DNA of 64,000 nucleotides, from assembly GCF_021341665.1 (NCBI RefSeq), contig NZ_JAJTTH010000005.1, forward strand, positions 434,001 through 498,000, read 5' to 3'. The notes under the pieces are model-generated. The model was given only the letters and a program-made list of their open reading frames with translations, made no database searches and was not told the origin of the DNA. The first letter of the stretch is position 1; each line of letters opens with the position of its first letter. Source of the stretch: Pseudomonas sp. Au-Pse12. GTDB lineage: Bacteria; Pseudomonadota; Gammaproteobacteria; Pseudomonadales; Pseudomonadaceae. A program made the position numbers and the translations under genes. Below are positions 33,135-41,691 of the stretch, piece after piece.

Positions 33135-34676
33135 ATGAATACGCCCCAGGTTTCACCGCAACGGCCCGAAGATGAAAATTTGGGTATCGGCGCCAATATG
33201 GCTTATGGCTTGCAACACGTTCTGACCATGTATGGCGGCATCGTTGCGGTGCCTCTGATCGTCGGTCAGGCGGCCGGCCTGTCGCCTGCGGAGATTGGCC
33301 TGCTGATCGCCGCGTCGCTGTTCGCAGGAGGGCTGGCCACCTTGTTGCAGACCCTCGGTGTACCGTTTTTCGGATGCAAGCTGCCGTTGGTGCAAGGGGT
33401 GTCCTTTGCGGGTGTGTCGACCATGGTGGCGATTGTCACCAGCAGCGGTGAAGGCGGCTTCCAGTCGGTTCTCGGCGCGGTGATCGTCGCCTCGCTGATC
33501 GGCTTGCTGATCACGCCAGTGTTCTCCCGGATCACCAAGTTCTTTCCTCCACTGGTCACCGGTATCGTCATCACCACCATCGGCCTGACGCTGATGCCGG
33601 TGGCGGCACGCTGGGCGATGGGCGGCAACAGCCGGGCAGCGGATTTCGGCAGCATGTCGAACATTGGCCTGGCGGCGCTCACCCTGGTACTGGTGCTGCT
33701 GCTGAGCAAGATCGGCAGCGCGGCGATTTCCCGTCTGTCGATCCTGCTGGCCATGATCATTGGCACCGTGGTCGCGCTGTTCCTGGGCATGGCGGACTTT
33801 TCCGGGGTGAGCCAGGGGCCGATGTTCGGCCTGCCCACGCCGTTCCACTTCGGCATGCCGACCTTCCATATCGCCGCCATCCTGTCGATGTGCATCGTGG
33901 TCATGGTGACCCTGGTGGAAACCTCGGCGGACATCCTCGCGGTGGGTGAGATCATCCACACCAAGGTTGACTCCAAGCGCCTGGGCAACGGCCTGCGCGC
34001 CGACATGCTGTCGAGCATGATTGCGCCGATCTTCGGCTCCTTCACCCAGAGCGCCTTCGCCCAGAACGTCGGGCTGGTGGCGGTCACCGGTATCAAGAGC
34101 CGCTTCGTGGTGGCCACCGGTGGGTTGTTCCTGGTGATCCTCGGCCTGCTGCCGTTCATGGGGCGGGTGATTGCCGCGGTGCCGACGTCGGTGCTCGGTG
34201 GTGCCGGTATCGTGCTGTTTGGCACCGTGGCGGCCAGTGGTATTCGTACCCTGTCGCGGGTCGACTACCGCAACAACATGAACCTGATCATCGTCGCCAC
34301 TTCTATCGGCTTCGGCATGATCCCGATTGCCGCACCCAGCTTCTACGATCATTTCCCCAGCTGGTTCGCCACCATCTTCCACTCGGGGATCAGTTCCTCG
34401 GCGATCATGGCGATCCTGCTGAACCTGGCATTCAACCATTTCACTGCGGGCAACTCCGACCAGCAGTCGGTGTTTGTCGCCGGTACCGAGCGCAGCCTGC
34501 GCTTCCAGGACATCGCGGTGCTGCGTGAAGGCGACTACTTCAGTGGCGGCAAACTGCATGACGCCGAGGGCAATGAGGTCCCGCTGGTCACGGAAGAGTC
34601 GGGCCATTCGCCGAACCCGGCGGGCGATGGTTCGTTGCCAAGCCATGCGCGAGGCAGTGCCGAAGCCACTCACTGA
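33135..34676 (+). CDS. NCS2-family nucleobase (xanthine/uracil/urate) permease
   Basis: 513-residue inner-membrane symporter with roughly 14 hydrophobic segments. Family motifs: GLQHVLTMYGGIVAVPLIVG at the N-terminus, the QGVSFAGVSTM loop with its Gln, SADILAVGEI carrying the conserved substrate-site acidic residue, and GSFTQSAFAQNVGLVAVTGI holding the NCS2 signature N-x-G. The ATG at 33135 gives a normal N-terminus; longer upstream openings do not. The hydrophilic C-terminal 60 residues are extended. Xanthine or urate is more likely than uracil, but specificity is inferred. Confidence 0.92.
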   Translation: MNTPQVSPQRPEDENLGIGANMAYGLQHVLTMYGGIVAVPLIVGQAAGLSPAEIGLLIAASLFAGGLATLLQTLGVPFFGCKLPLVQGVSFAGVSTMVAIVTSSGEGGFQSVLGAVIVASLIGLLITPVFSRITKFFPPLVTGIVITTIGLTLMPVAARWAMGGNSRAADFGSMSNIGLAALTLVLVLLLSKIGSAAISRLSILLAMIIGTVVALFLGMADFSGVSQGPMFGLPTPFHFGMPTFHIAAILSMCIVVMVTLVETSADILAVGEIIHTKVDSKRLGNGLRADMLSSMIAPIFGSFTQSAFAQNVGLVAVTGIKSRFVVATGGLFLVILGLLPFMGRVIAAVPTSVLGGAGIVLFGTVAASGIRTLSRVDYRNNMNLIIVATSIGFGMIPIAAPSFYDHFPSWFATIFHSGISSSAIMAILLNLAFNHFTAGNSDQQSVFVAGTERSLRFQDIAVLREGDYFSGGKLHDAEGNEVPLVTEESGHSPNPAGDGSLPSHARGSAEATH

Positions 34677-34695
34677 CGTCGATTGTCGCGGCCAT

Positions 34696-34729
34696 AAAAA
34701 AACCGGCGCCTTCAAGGCGCCGGTTTTTT
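34696..34729. terminator. bidirectional terminator
   Basis: ACCGGCGCC-ttcaa-GGCGCCGGT with A-run and T-run on opposite sides, between the permease gene and the convergent SH3-like gene. Confidence 0.93.
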
Positions 34730-34739
34730 CTGTGGCTCG

Positions 34740-35342
34740 TTATTCCAGGTTGTCCAGCGGCTGCAGGGCCTGGCGAGCGTCAGGGTTGTCCTGGTATTGC
34801 TGGCGCAAGGTCGCAAGCTGGCGATCATGGCCGAGGCAGACCTCATTCACGGACCTTTCCAGGAAAGCCCGACGCTCCTCGTCGTAGGCCTCTTCGCCGG
34901 CGAAGTGCTCGCAGGCTTCGTGGCGCTGAATGAACGCGGCCACTTCATCGGGAAGCTCGGCCCCACTTGCCCCATAGTGCTTGCCCAGCAGCAGGCGTTT
35001 TTCATCGACCCAGCCGGTGTAGTCCTCGCCGTCCTTGGCGATGTACATGACCTGGGCCCAGCCGTCTTCGCTGGAGGCGTACACCGTCAGGCCGTCACCA
35101 GGAATCACATAAAGCGTCTTGTTCACACAGGCGGCATTGGGCGCGCTGTGAAAGTGCAGGCGCCCTTGGCCTATCACCCTGGCCTCCAGGGGCGGGCGGT
35201 ATTCACCGGCTTCCAGGGAGGCGTTGTCGCTCAGGGTGGCGCAGTCCATCGGGGCTTCGGCCTGTGCCGGCAAAGGCAGTACACAGAGCAGGCCCCACAG
35301 GGGCAAGAGGCGCAGCAGTCGGTCCATCGCGAGGTGATCCAT
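34740..35342 (-). CDS. secreted protein with SH3-like domain
   Basis: About 200 residues; not assigned to a named family. Signal peptide LLRLLPLWGLLCVLPLPAQA, then a region resembling a bacterial SH3 domain (GRLHFHSAPNAAC; GDGLTVYASSEDGWAQVMYIA; YTGWVDEKRL), followed by an acidic helical C-terminal half with two further cysteines. Starts at 35342 (MDHLAMDR) or 35327 (MDRLLRLL) are both possible; neither has a strong Shine-Dalgarno. A periplasmic role in cell-wall or protein binding is plausible but unproven. Confidence 0.7.
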   Translation of the reverse strand: MDHLAMDRLLRLLPLWGLLCVLPLPAQAEAPMDCATLSDNASLEAGEYRPPLEARVIGQGRLHFHSAPNAACVNKTLYVIPGDGLTVYASSEDGWAQVMYIAKDGEDYTGWVDEKRLLLGKHYGASGAELPDEVAAFIQRHEACEHFAGEEAYDEERRAFLERSVNEVCLGHDRQLATLRQQYQDNPDARQALQPLDNLE

Positions 35343-35430
35343 GAGGTGGGATTGCAGAACGCGCGATGGTAATGACAAAGAGGCGGCCTGTGAATGGCCT
35401 CGGGCCGCGTTCTGGGGGCGATTGCCGGTC

Positions 35431-36588
35431 TCAATCGGTCGCCTTGGTCAATTGCCCCTGGCGCACCAGAGACAGGGCGAACACCACCACTACCGCGGCA
35501 GCGGCCGACAGGGTCAGGGGCAGGCCATAGCTGCCGCCACTCATGGCGGCGCCGCTGAGCAACGGCCCCAGCAGGCTGCCGATGCCCCAGAGCAGGCCGG
35601 CGCTGGCGTTGGCGGTAACCAGGTCCGCTCCGCTGAAGGATTGGCCGATCAGCACGATGGCCAGGGTGTAGATGCCGCCGGCCACCGCGCCGAGGATCAC
35701 CAGGCTGGGCCAGAGCAGGGCGGGGGCTTCCATCAGCAGTGGCAGGCCCAGGCCGATCGCCAGGGCAATGATGCCGCAGCCCAGGTAGATGCCGGGGCGC
35801 CCGAGCTTGTCTGAAAGCCAGCCGAGGGGGAATTGGAAGGCGGTATCGCCCAGCAGGATGATGGTCACCATCAGTGCCGCCAGCTTGATGCTGTAGCCAT
35901 GGCTGGCCGCGTACACCGGAAACAGCGACAGCACCACGCTGTCGAAAAACGCGAAGAACAGGATGCCCACGCACAGCGCCGGGGCGATGCGGATGAAGCC
36001 CAGTACCGAGAAGGTCCGGCTTTCGGCGTGCGGCTGCTGCTGATCCTTCAAGGGCAGAATCAGCCAGACCACCGCGATCGCCACCGCGTAACCGACGCTG
36101 ACAATGGCCAGCACTGCCGGCCCCTCGGTGCCCAGCAGCGACACCAGGCCCGGGCCCAGCAGTTGGAAGAAGGTGAAGCAGGTGGTGTAGACCGCCACCA
36201 GCCGTCCGCGGGTGGCGTCCTCGGCCATTTCATTGACCCAGGTTTCGCCGAGAATGATGATCAGCCCCGCACCCAGCCCCATGGTGATTCGCGCCAGGCC
36301 CAGGTTATAGAGGCTGGCCCCGGGCAGTTCCAGGGCAGCCACGCTCACGGCGCACAGGCTGAAGCACAGCAGGTAGATCTGGCGTCGGGTCAGGCGCTGG
36401 CACAGGGCATTGACCAGGAAGGCCGAAAGCATCATGCCTGCTGCGGGCAGCGCCGACATGATGCCAATCTGGTTGTTGGAAGCGCCGGCCTGGTACAGGC
36501 GCAGGGCGAGGATCGGCACCGTGGAGCCAATGCTCAGGCCGACAATGGAAATGCCCAGGATCAGGGCGGCTAACAAGGCTTTGTTCAT
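35431..36588 (-). CDS. MFS transporter (YcaD-like)
   Basis: 385 residues and twelve hydrophobic segments, starting MNKALLAALILGISIVGLSIG. The interdomain motif LGDTAFQFPLGWLSDKLGRPG contains the MFS G-x3-D-x2-GR-like signature. The overall pattern resembles the YcaD group of small MFS carriers with unknown substrate. The start at 36588 is chosen because longer openings add a basic, non-membrane leader with no homology that I recognise. Confidence 0.88.
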   Translation of the reverse strand: MNKALLAALILGISIVGLSIGSTVPILALRLYQAGASNNQIGIMSALPAAGMMLSAFLVNALCQRLTRRQIYLLCFSLCAVSVAALELPGASLYNLGLARITMGLGAGLIIILGETWVNEMAEDATRGRLVAVYTTCFTFFQLLGPGLVSLLGTEGPAVLAIVSVGYAVAIAVVWLILPLKDQQQPHAESRTFSVLGFIRIAPALCVGILFFAFFDSVVLSLFPVYAASHGYSIKLAALMVTIILLGDTAFQFPLGWLSDKLGRPGIYLGCGIIALAIGLGLPLLMEAPALLWPSLVILGAVAGGIYTLAIVLIGQSFSGADLVTANASAGLLWGIGSLLGPLLSGAAMSGGSYGLPLTLSAAAAVVVVFALSLVRQGQLTKATD

Positions 36589-37116
36589 GATCAAGACTCG
36601 CGCCTGCAGGTTCAGGCGGCAAAAAATAGAGGTGTTGCGCGCGCCGGGTAACAACGCACGCCGAGAGACGGGGGATGGCCGCGCGCGCCAGTGGCGTAGG
36701 CGCCCGCGCCAAAGGTGGCGGGGCGGTGCTGGGCTCAATCGCGGTTAGCGAGTGCCCTGGTGCGGGGAGAAGGTGAAGGCAAACAGGACACTACGACGTC
36801 GACGATTGATCGCGCAGTCATGCTGGGCAACGGCCAGGGTTGCCGAGGGGCTCATCGAGGGGGAAGGGCACGGTGACTGTGCTGGCAGGAACATCACATC
36901 ATCTGGCTGCTTGGAAAAAGAGGCGCACAGCCTACGTCAGGCCTTTGCGGCAACGCAACAGGGGCGCTAACGGAGGATTTCTGCCGGGTAACGAGGGTCT
37001 TTCCGCCAGTCTGACTGAACAGGCGGATGCTTTATCTGAAGGGGGGATTGCTTGAGCTGATTTGCCGAAAGAGCAGGGCGCTCTCAGGAGGATAAAGGCA
37101 AATCAGTGTAGGAATT
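36589..37116. other. 528-base region without recognised genes
   Basis: First 150 bases are very GC-rich; the remainder is mixed. A 36-codon minus-strand ORF (36745-36855) lacks a ribosome-binding site and similarity. No hairpin terminator, riboswitch or small-RNA gene could be recognised. It contains the transcription end of tRNA-Asn and the promoter of the MFS gene by position. Confidence 0.4.
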
Positions 37117-37192
<76 letters not shown>

Positions 37193-37201
37193 ATGCGCCG
37201 T

Positions 37202-37229
37202 ATCTTACTGATTCAGAAAGGGAAGTCAA
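37202..37229 (-). promoter_or_regulatory. sigma-70 promoter of tRNA-Asn
   Basis: On the minus strand TTGACT (37224-37229), a 16-base spacer and TAAGAT (37202-37207), followed by a GC-rich discriminator 9 bases before the tRNA. Confidence 0.75.
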
Positions 37230-37462
37230 CAAGCGGCGAATATTTTTTTCAGTGCTGTGAGGGCCTGAATGATTTGCTGACATGACTTCGAGGGTTTTAT
37301 CGGTTAGCAGGCCTATACGTGATCCGATAGGGGCTACCATGGCTTCCCGGAAGTGGTTTCACGCGCTGCCGGCCTCAAGCCGCATAGGTAAGCCTTTATG
37401 ATCCGCTTCGATTTATCCCAGGTTTCTTCCGCGTTTTTCGCCGTCCGCTGCGGGGTGCTGTC

Positions 37463-37696
37463 ATGAGCATCGAGCAGATCAGCCTGCCCAAAGGGGTAGG
37501 GCCTCAGGCCAGCAAGCTGTTGGACGCCATTACCCAGGCCGGATCGGCGCCCGATCTGCAGCGTGCCGGCGGCAAGGCCGAGGGTTTTGTGCTTGGGCTG
37601 GAAAGCGCCAAGGCCATCAGGAGCCAAGTGGCCGAGGCGCTGTACGTGGCTTTCGATGATGCCGCCAGCCAACGCCTGGCTGAACTGACGGGGTGA
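37463..37696 (+). CDS. small conserved-looking hypothetical protein
   Basis: 77 residues, no signal peptide or membrane segment: helical, with VGPQASKLLDAITQAG and GFVLGLESAKAIRSQVAEALYVAFDDAA. It has its own upstream region (tRNA-Asn lies 270 bases away on the other strand) and ends 7 bases before a convergent small gene. Codon use is like that of its neighbours, which supports it being real. Function unknown. Confidence 0.65.
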   Translation: MSIEQISLPKGVGPQASKLLDAITQAGSAPDLQRAGGKAEGFVLGLESAKAIRSQVAEALYVAFDDAASQRLAELTG

Positions 37697-37702
37697 GGTT
37701 GC

Positions 37703-37900
37703 TCAGCCGCCGAAGGTCAGGGTGCCGAGCATCAGCTTGGCCATCAGCGAACTGGCTGCCAGTTGTACCAGCCACAAGGCCAGCCCGCCGAGAAACACGC
37801 CGAGAGCAATTTGCAGTACCAGGCTTTTCTCGCGTTTCTGCGAGCGGGGCCGGTAGTGCTCCAGTTCGTCGCGGTCAGCCCGCAGGTCATCGTTTTTCAT
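37703..37900 (-). CDS. small single-span membrane protein
   Basis: 65 residues. A charged cytoplasmic N-terminus (KNDDLRADRDELEHYRPRSQKREK) is followed by a long hydrophobic span (LVLQIALGVFLGGLALWLVQLA) and a second short apolar tail. Function unknown; bacterial small inner-membrane proteins of this shape are often regulators of larger complexes, which is only analogy. Confidence 0.65.
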   Translation of the reverse strand: MKNDDLRADRDELEHYRPRSQKREKSLVLQIALGVFLGGLALWLVQLAASSLMAKLMLGTLTFGG

Positions 37901-37984
37901 CGGTTTCTCGATCAGCAGGGGAGTACAGGGTCACAGTCTAGAGGCTGTGGGGCCAGGCAGGGGAGCGGCGCGACGCCGACAAAA

Positions 37985-38011
37985 AAGGGGAAGCCGGTTG
38001 GCTTCCCCTTT
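37985..38011. terminator. terminator of the aminotransferase gene
   Basis: AAGGGGAAGCC-ggttg-GCTTCCCCTT hairpin with an A-run to its left, which reads as a U-run for the leftward aminotransferase gene that ends at 38030. Confidence 0.88.
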
Positions 38012-38029
38012 GGTTATCGCTGCGGTGAA

Positions 38030-39226
38030 TCAGATCACCTGCAGGATGGCCTTGGTCACGACGTCGATGTTGTTCTGGTTCAGCGCGGCGACGCAGATGC
38101 GGCCGGTGTCCAGCGCGTAGATGCCGAATTCGTTGCGCAGGCGAGTCACTTGCTCAACGGTCAGGCCGGAGTAGGAGAACATGCCGCATTGACGACCGAC
38201 AAAGCTGAAATCGTGCTCGGGAGCACCTTTGGCCAGCAGATCGACCATCTGCGTGCGCATGCCGCGAATCCGCAGGCGCATTTCCGCCAGTTCCTGTTCC
38301 CACTGGGCACGCAGTTCCGGGTTGTTCAGTACCGCGGCGACGATGGTTGCGCCGTGAGTCGGCGGGTTGGAGTAGTTGGTGCGGATCACGCGCTTGACCT
38401 GGGACAGCACGCGAGCGCTTTCCTCCTTGGAGCTGCTGACGATGGACAGGGCGCCAACGCGCTCGCCGTACAGCGAGAACGACTTGGAGAACGAGCTGGA
38501 AACGAAGAAGGTCAGGCCCGACTCGGCGAACAGGCGCACGGCCGCGGCGTCTTCATCGATGCCGTCGCCGAAGCCCTGGTAGGCCATGTCGAGGAACGGT
38601 ACGAGGTTTTTTGCCTTGACCACATCCAGGACGTTTTTCCAGTCCTGCGGGCTCAGGTCGACACCGGTCGGGTTGTGGCAGCAGGCGTGCAGCACCACGA
38701 TCGACTGGGCCGGCAGGGCATTGAGGTCTTCCAGCAGGCCGGCACGGTTCACGTCGTGGGTGGCGGCGTCGTAGTAGCGATAGTTCTGCACCGGGAAACC
38801 GGCGGTTTCGAACAGCGCGCGATGGTTTTCCCAGCTCGGATCACTGATGGCGACCACGGCGTTGGGCAGCAGCTGCTTGAGGAAGTCGGCACCGATCTTC
38901 AGTGCGCCAGTACCGCCCACGGCCTGGGTGGTGACCACGCGGCCAGCGGCCAGCAGTGGCGAGTCATTGCCGAACAGCAGTTTTTGTACCGCCTGGTCGT
39001 AGGCGGCGATGCCGTCGATCGGCAGGTAGCCACGGGAAGCGTGTTGAGCGGCGCGAATCGTCTCGGCTTCGACAACGGCGCGCAGGAGTGGAATGCGTCC
39101 CTCCTCGTTGCAGTACACGCCCACCCCAAGGTTGACCTTGTTGGTACGGGTGTCGGCGTTGAATGCTTCGTTGAGGCCCAGGATTGGATCGCGTGGTGCC
39201 ATTTCGACAGCGGAGAACAGGCTCAT
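38030..39226 (-). CDS. class I aspartate/aromatic amino acid aminotransferase
   Basis: 398-residue PLP enzyme of the AspC/TyrB family. N-terminal VNLGVGVYCNEEGRIPLL, the PLP-contacting AVGGTGALKIGADFL and HNPTGVD segments, the Schiff-base Lys in SSSFSKSFSLYGERVGAL, and the carboxylate-binding Arg near the C-terminus (DTGRICVAALN) are all present. In pseudomonads this gene next to uvrB is usually called an aromatic amino acid transaminase. Divergent from uvrB. Confidence 0.95.
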   Translation of the reverse strand: MSLFSAVEMAPRDPILGLNEAFNADTRTNKVNLGVGVYCNEEGRIPLLRAVVEAETIRAAQHASRGYLPIDGIAAYDQAVQKLLFGNDSPLLAAGRVVTTQAVGGTGALKIGADFLKQLLPNAVVAISDPSWENHRALFETAGFPVQNYRYYDAATHDVNRAGLLEDLNALPAQSIVVLHACCHNPTGVDLSPQDWKNVLDVVKAKNLVPFLDMAYQGFGDGIDEDAAAVRLFAESGLTFFVSSSFSKSFSLYGERVGALSIVSSSKEESARVLSQVKRVIRTNYSNPPTHGATIVAAVLNNPELRAQWEQELAEMRLRIRGMRTQMVDLLAKGAPEHDFSFVGRQCGMFSYSGLTVEQVTRLRNEFGIYALDTGRICVAALNQNNIDVVTKAILQVI

Positions 39227-39563
39227 TTTTACGGCGGCTCTGAATGGAGTGTGGAGGGACGTGTCGCGCTCCAGCCGAATGCACTAGAGCGGTGCACAAA
39301 CGGGGAGCTAGTATAGAGGCCATCATCGCAGGGGGCGACAGCCGATTGACCTTTTGCGACAAGTTTTTCGCTTTATTTTTCGACCGTTAGTCTTATTGCA
39401 ACGTCCAGGGTGTTAGCGGGTGCAGGACCTTTGCCTTGAAAGCTGTGGTATTGGGCTCCACATCTTGGACATTCCGGTTTTTTTCCTCGGCGACATGGGT
39501 CGTACGCGGTCTTTCATGTTCCTGTACGGTATCGCCGCGCACGAATGATCCCAGAGGTAGGTT
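39227..39563. other. 337-base divergent gap uvrB/aminotransferase
   Basis: Contains the promoters of both genes by position. An AT-rich block at 39340-39400 (TTTATTTTTCGACC) is the most promoter-like stretch. A CTGTACGG sequence at 39521 only partly resembles a LexA half site. No gene seen. Confidence 0.4.
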
Positions 39564-41579
39564 ATGTCCGAATTCCAGCTAGTCACCCGCTTCCAGCCCG
39601 CCGGCGACCAGCCAGAAGCCATCCGCCTGATGGTCGAAGGCATCGAGGCCGGGCTGGCCCACCAGACCCTGCTCGGCGTGACCGGCTCGGGCAAGACTTT
39701 CAGCATCGCCAACGTGATCGCCCAGGTGCAGCGCCCGACCCTGGTGCTGGCGCCGAACAAGACCCTGGCGGCGCAGTTGTACGGTGAATTCAAGGCCTTC
39801 TTCCCGAACAACGCGGTGGAATACTTCGTTTCCTACTACGACTACTACCAGCCCGAAGCCTACGTGCCGTCGTCCGATACCTTCATCGAGAAGGACGCCT
39901 CGATCAACGACCATATCGAGCAGATGCGCCTGTCCGCGACCAAGGCGCTGCTGGAGCGCAAGGACGCGATCATCGTCACCACGGTGTCCTGCATCTATGG
40001 CCTGGGCAGCCCGGAAACCTACCTGAAGATGGTCCTGCACGTGGACCGCGGCGACAAGCTCGACCAGCGCGCCTTGCTGCGCCGCCTGGCGGACCTGCAA
40101 TACACCCGCAACGACATGGATTTCGCTCGCGCCACCTTCCGCGTGCGCGGTGATGTGATCGACATCTACCCGGCGGAATCGGACCTGGAAGCGATCCGCA
40201 TCGAGTTGTTCGATGATGAAGTGGAAAGCCTCAGCGCATTCGATCCGTTGACTGGCGAAGTGATCCGCAAGCTGCCACGTTTCACCTTCTATCCCAAGAG
40301 CCACTACGTGACCCCGCGGGAAACCCTGCTGGATGCCATCGAGGGGATCAAGGTCGAGCTGCAGGAACGCCTGGAATACCTGCGCTCCAACAACAAGCTG
40401 GTGGAAGCCCAGCGGCTGGAGCAGCGTACCCGTTTCGACCTGGAGATGATCCTCGAACTGGGCTACTGCAACGGCATCGAAAACTACTCGCGCTACCTCT
40501 CGGGCCGTCCCGCCGGCGCTGCGCCGCCCACCTTGTACGACTACCTGCCGGCGGATGCGTTGCTGGTGATCGATGAATCCCATGTCAGCGTGCCGCAGGT
40601 CGGCGCCATGTATAAGGGCGACCGTTCGCGCAAGGAAACCCTGGTGGAGTACGGTTTCCGCCTGCCGTCGGCGCTGGATAACCGGCCGATGCGCTTTGAC
40701 GAGTGGGAAGGGGTGAGCCCGCAGACCATCTTCGTCTCCGCCACCCCGGGCAACTATGAGGCCGAGCACGCCGGGCGTGTGGTGGAGCAGGTGGTGCGCC
40801 CCACCGGGCTGGTGGACCCGCAAGTGGAAGTGCGTCCGGCCCTGACCCAGGTGGACGACCTGCTGTCGGAAATCACCAAGCGCGTGGCGGTGGAGGAGCG
40901 GGTGCTGGTCACTACCCTGACCAAGCGCATGGCCGAGGACCTGACCGACTACCTGGCCGACCATGGCGTGCGCGTGCGTTACCTGCACTCGGACATCGAC
41001 ACCGTGGAGCGGGTGGAAATCATCCGCGACCTGCGCCTGGGCACTTTCGATGTCCTGGTGGGGATCAACCTGCTGCGTGAAGGCCTGGACATGCCGGAAG
41101 TGTCGCTGGTGGCGATTCTTGACGCCGACAAGGAAGGCTTCCTGCGTTCCGAGCGCTCATTGATCCAGACCATTGGCCGGGCTGCGCGCAACCTCAATGG
41201 CCGGGCGATTCTCTACGCCGACCGCATCACCGGCTCCATGGAACGGGCGATTGGCGAAACCGAGCGCCGTCGCGACAAGCAGATCGCCTTCAACCTGGCC
41301 AATGGCATCACCCCCAAGGGCGTGGTCAAGGACGTTGCCGACATCATGGAAGGCGCCACCGTGCCGGGTTCGCGCAGCAAGAAGCGCAAGGGCATGGCCA
41401 AGGCGGCCGAGGAAAGTGCCCGCTACGAAAACGAACTGCGTTCGCCGAGCGAAATCACCAAGCGCATCCGCCAGCTCGAAGAGAAGATGTACCAGTTGGC
41501 CCGCGACCTGGAGTTCGAGGCCGCGGCGCAGATGCGCGACGAAATCACCAAGCTGCGCGAGCGCCTGCTGACCGTCTGA
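39564..41579 (+). CDS. uvrB: excinuclease ABC subunit B
   Basis: Helicase-like damage-verification subunit of nucleotide excision repair, 671 residues. Walker A GVTGSGKT, the beta-hairpin region YYDYYQPEAYVP that clamps DNA, DEAD-like DESH, VLVGINLLREGLDMPE and QTIGRAARN (helicase motifs V and VI), and a C-terminal UVR motif (IRQLEEKMYQLARDLEFEAAAQMRDEI cut here into its core LEEKMYQLARDLEFEAAA) for UvrA/UvrC binding. The ATG has AGAGGTAGG upstream. No convincing LexA box was found in the 337-base divergent gap. Confidence 0.98.
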   Translation: MSEFQLVTRFQPAGDQPEAIRLMVEGIEAGLAHQTLLGVTGSGKTFSIANVIAQVQRPTLVLAPNKTLAAQLYGEFKAFFPNNAVEYFVSYYDYYQPEAYVPSSDTFIEKDASINDHIEQMRLSATKALLERKDAIIVTTVSCIYGLGSPETYLKMVLHVDRGDKLDQRALLRRLADLQYTRNDMDFARATFRVRGDVIDIYPAESDLEAIRIELFDDEVESLSAFDPLTGEVIRKLPRFTFYPKSHYVTPRETLLDAIEGIKVELQERLEYLRSNNKLVEAQRLEQRTRFDLEMILELGYCNGIENYSRYLSGRPAGAAPPTLYDYLPADALLVIDESHVSVPQVGAMYKGDRSRKETLVEYGFRLPSALDNRPMRFDEWEGVSPQTIFVSATPGNYEAEHAGRVVEQVVRPTGLVDPQVEVRPALTQVDDLLSEITKRVAVEERVLVTTLTKRMAEDLTDYLADHGVRVRYLHSDIDTVERVEIIRDLRLGTFDVLVGINLLREGLDMPEVSLVAILDADKEGFLRSERSLIQTIGRAARNLNGRAILYADRITGSMERAIGETERRRDKQIAFNLANGITPKGVVKDVADIMEGATVPGSRSKKRKGMAKAAEESARYENELRSPSEITKRIRQLEEKMYQLARDLEFEAAAQMRDEITKLRERLLTV

Positions 41580-41599
41580 CCCCTCTTCACCTCGTCGGC

Positions 41600-41669
41600 G
41601 CCGGCTTGCCGGCGAAGTGCCCTGCAAGTCCTGTGCAAGGATCAAGGGCCCATTCGCTGGCAAGCCAGC
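41600..41669. repeat. pair of REP palindromes between convergent genes
   Basis: Two REP-like elements in the 112-base gap after uvrB: GCCGGC-tt-GCCGGC at 41600-41613 and GCTGGC-aa-GCCAGC at 41656-41669, with the second in inverted orientation (TTCGCTGG...). A doublet in opposite orientation is the usual arrangement of mobile REP doublets in Pseudomonas. Confidence 0.7.
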
Positions 41670-41691
41670 CTCTGCAGGCGTCAGCGTCAGG

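Noticed and set aside
36745..36855. 36-codon minus-strand ORF in the gene-poor region before tRNA-Asn
   Set aside because: No Shine-Dalgarno, no similarity, short; the length is expected by chance.
39413..39563. LexA box upstream of uvrB
   Set aside because: CTGTACGGTATCGCCG lacks the CAG half and no other CTG-N10-CAG site was found in the gap.
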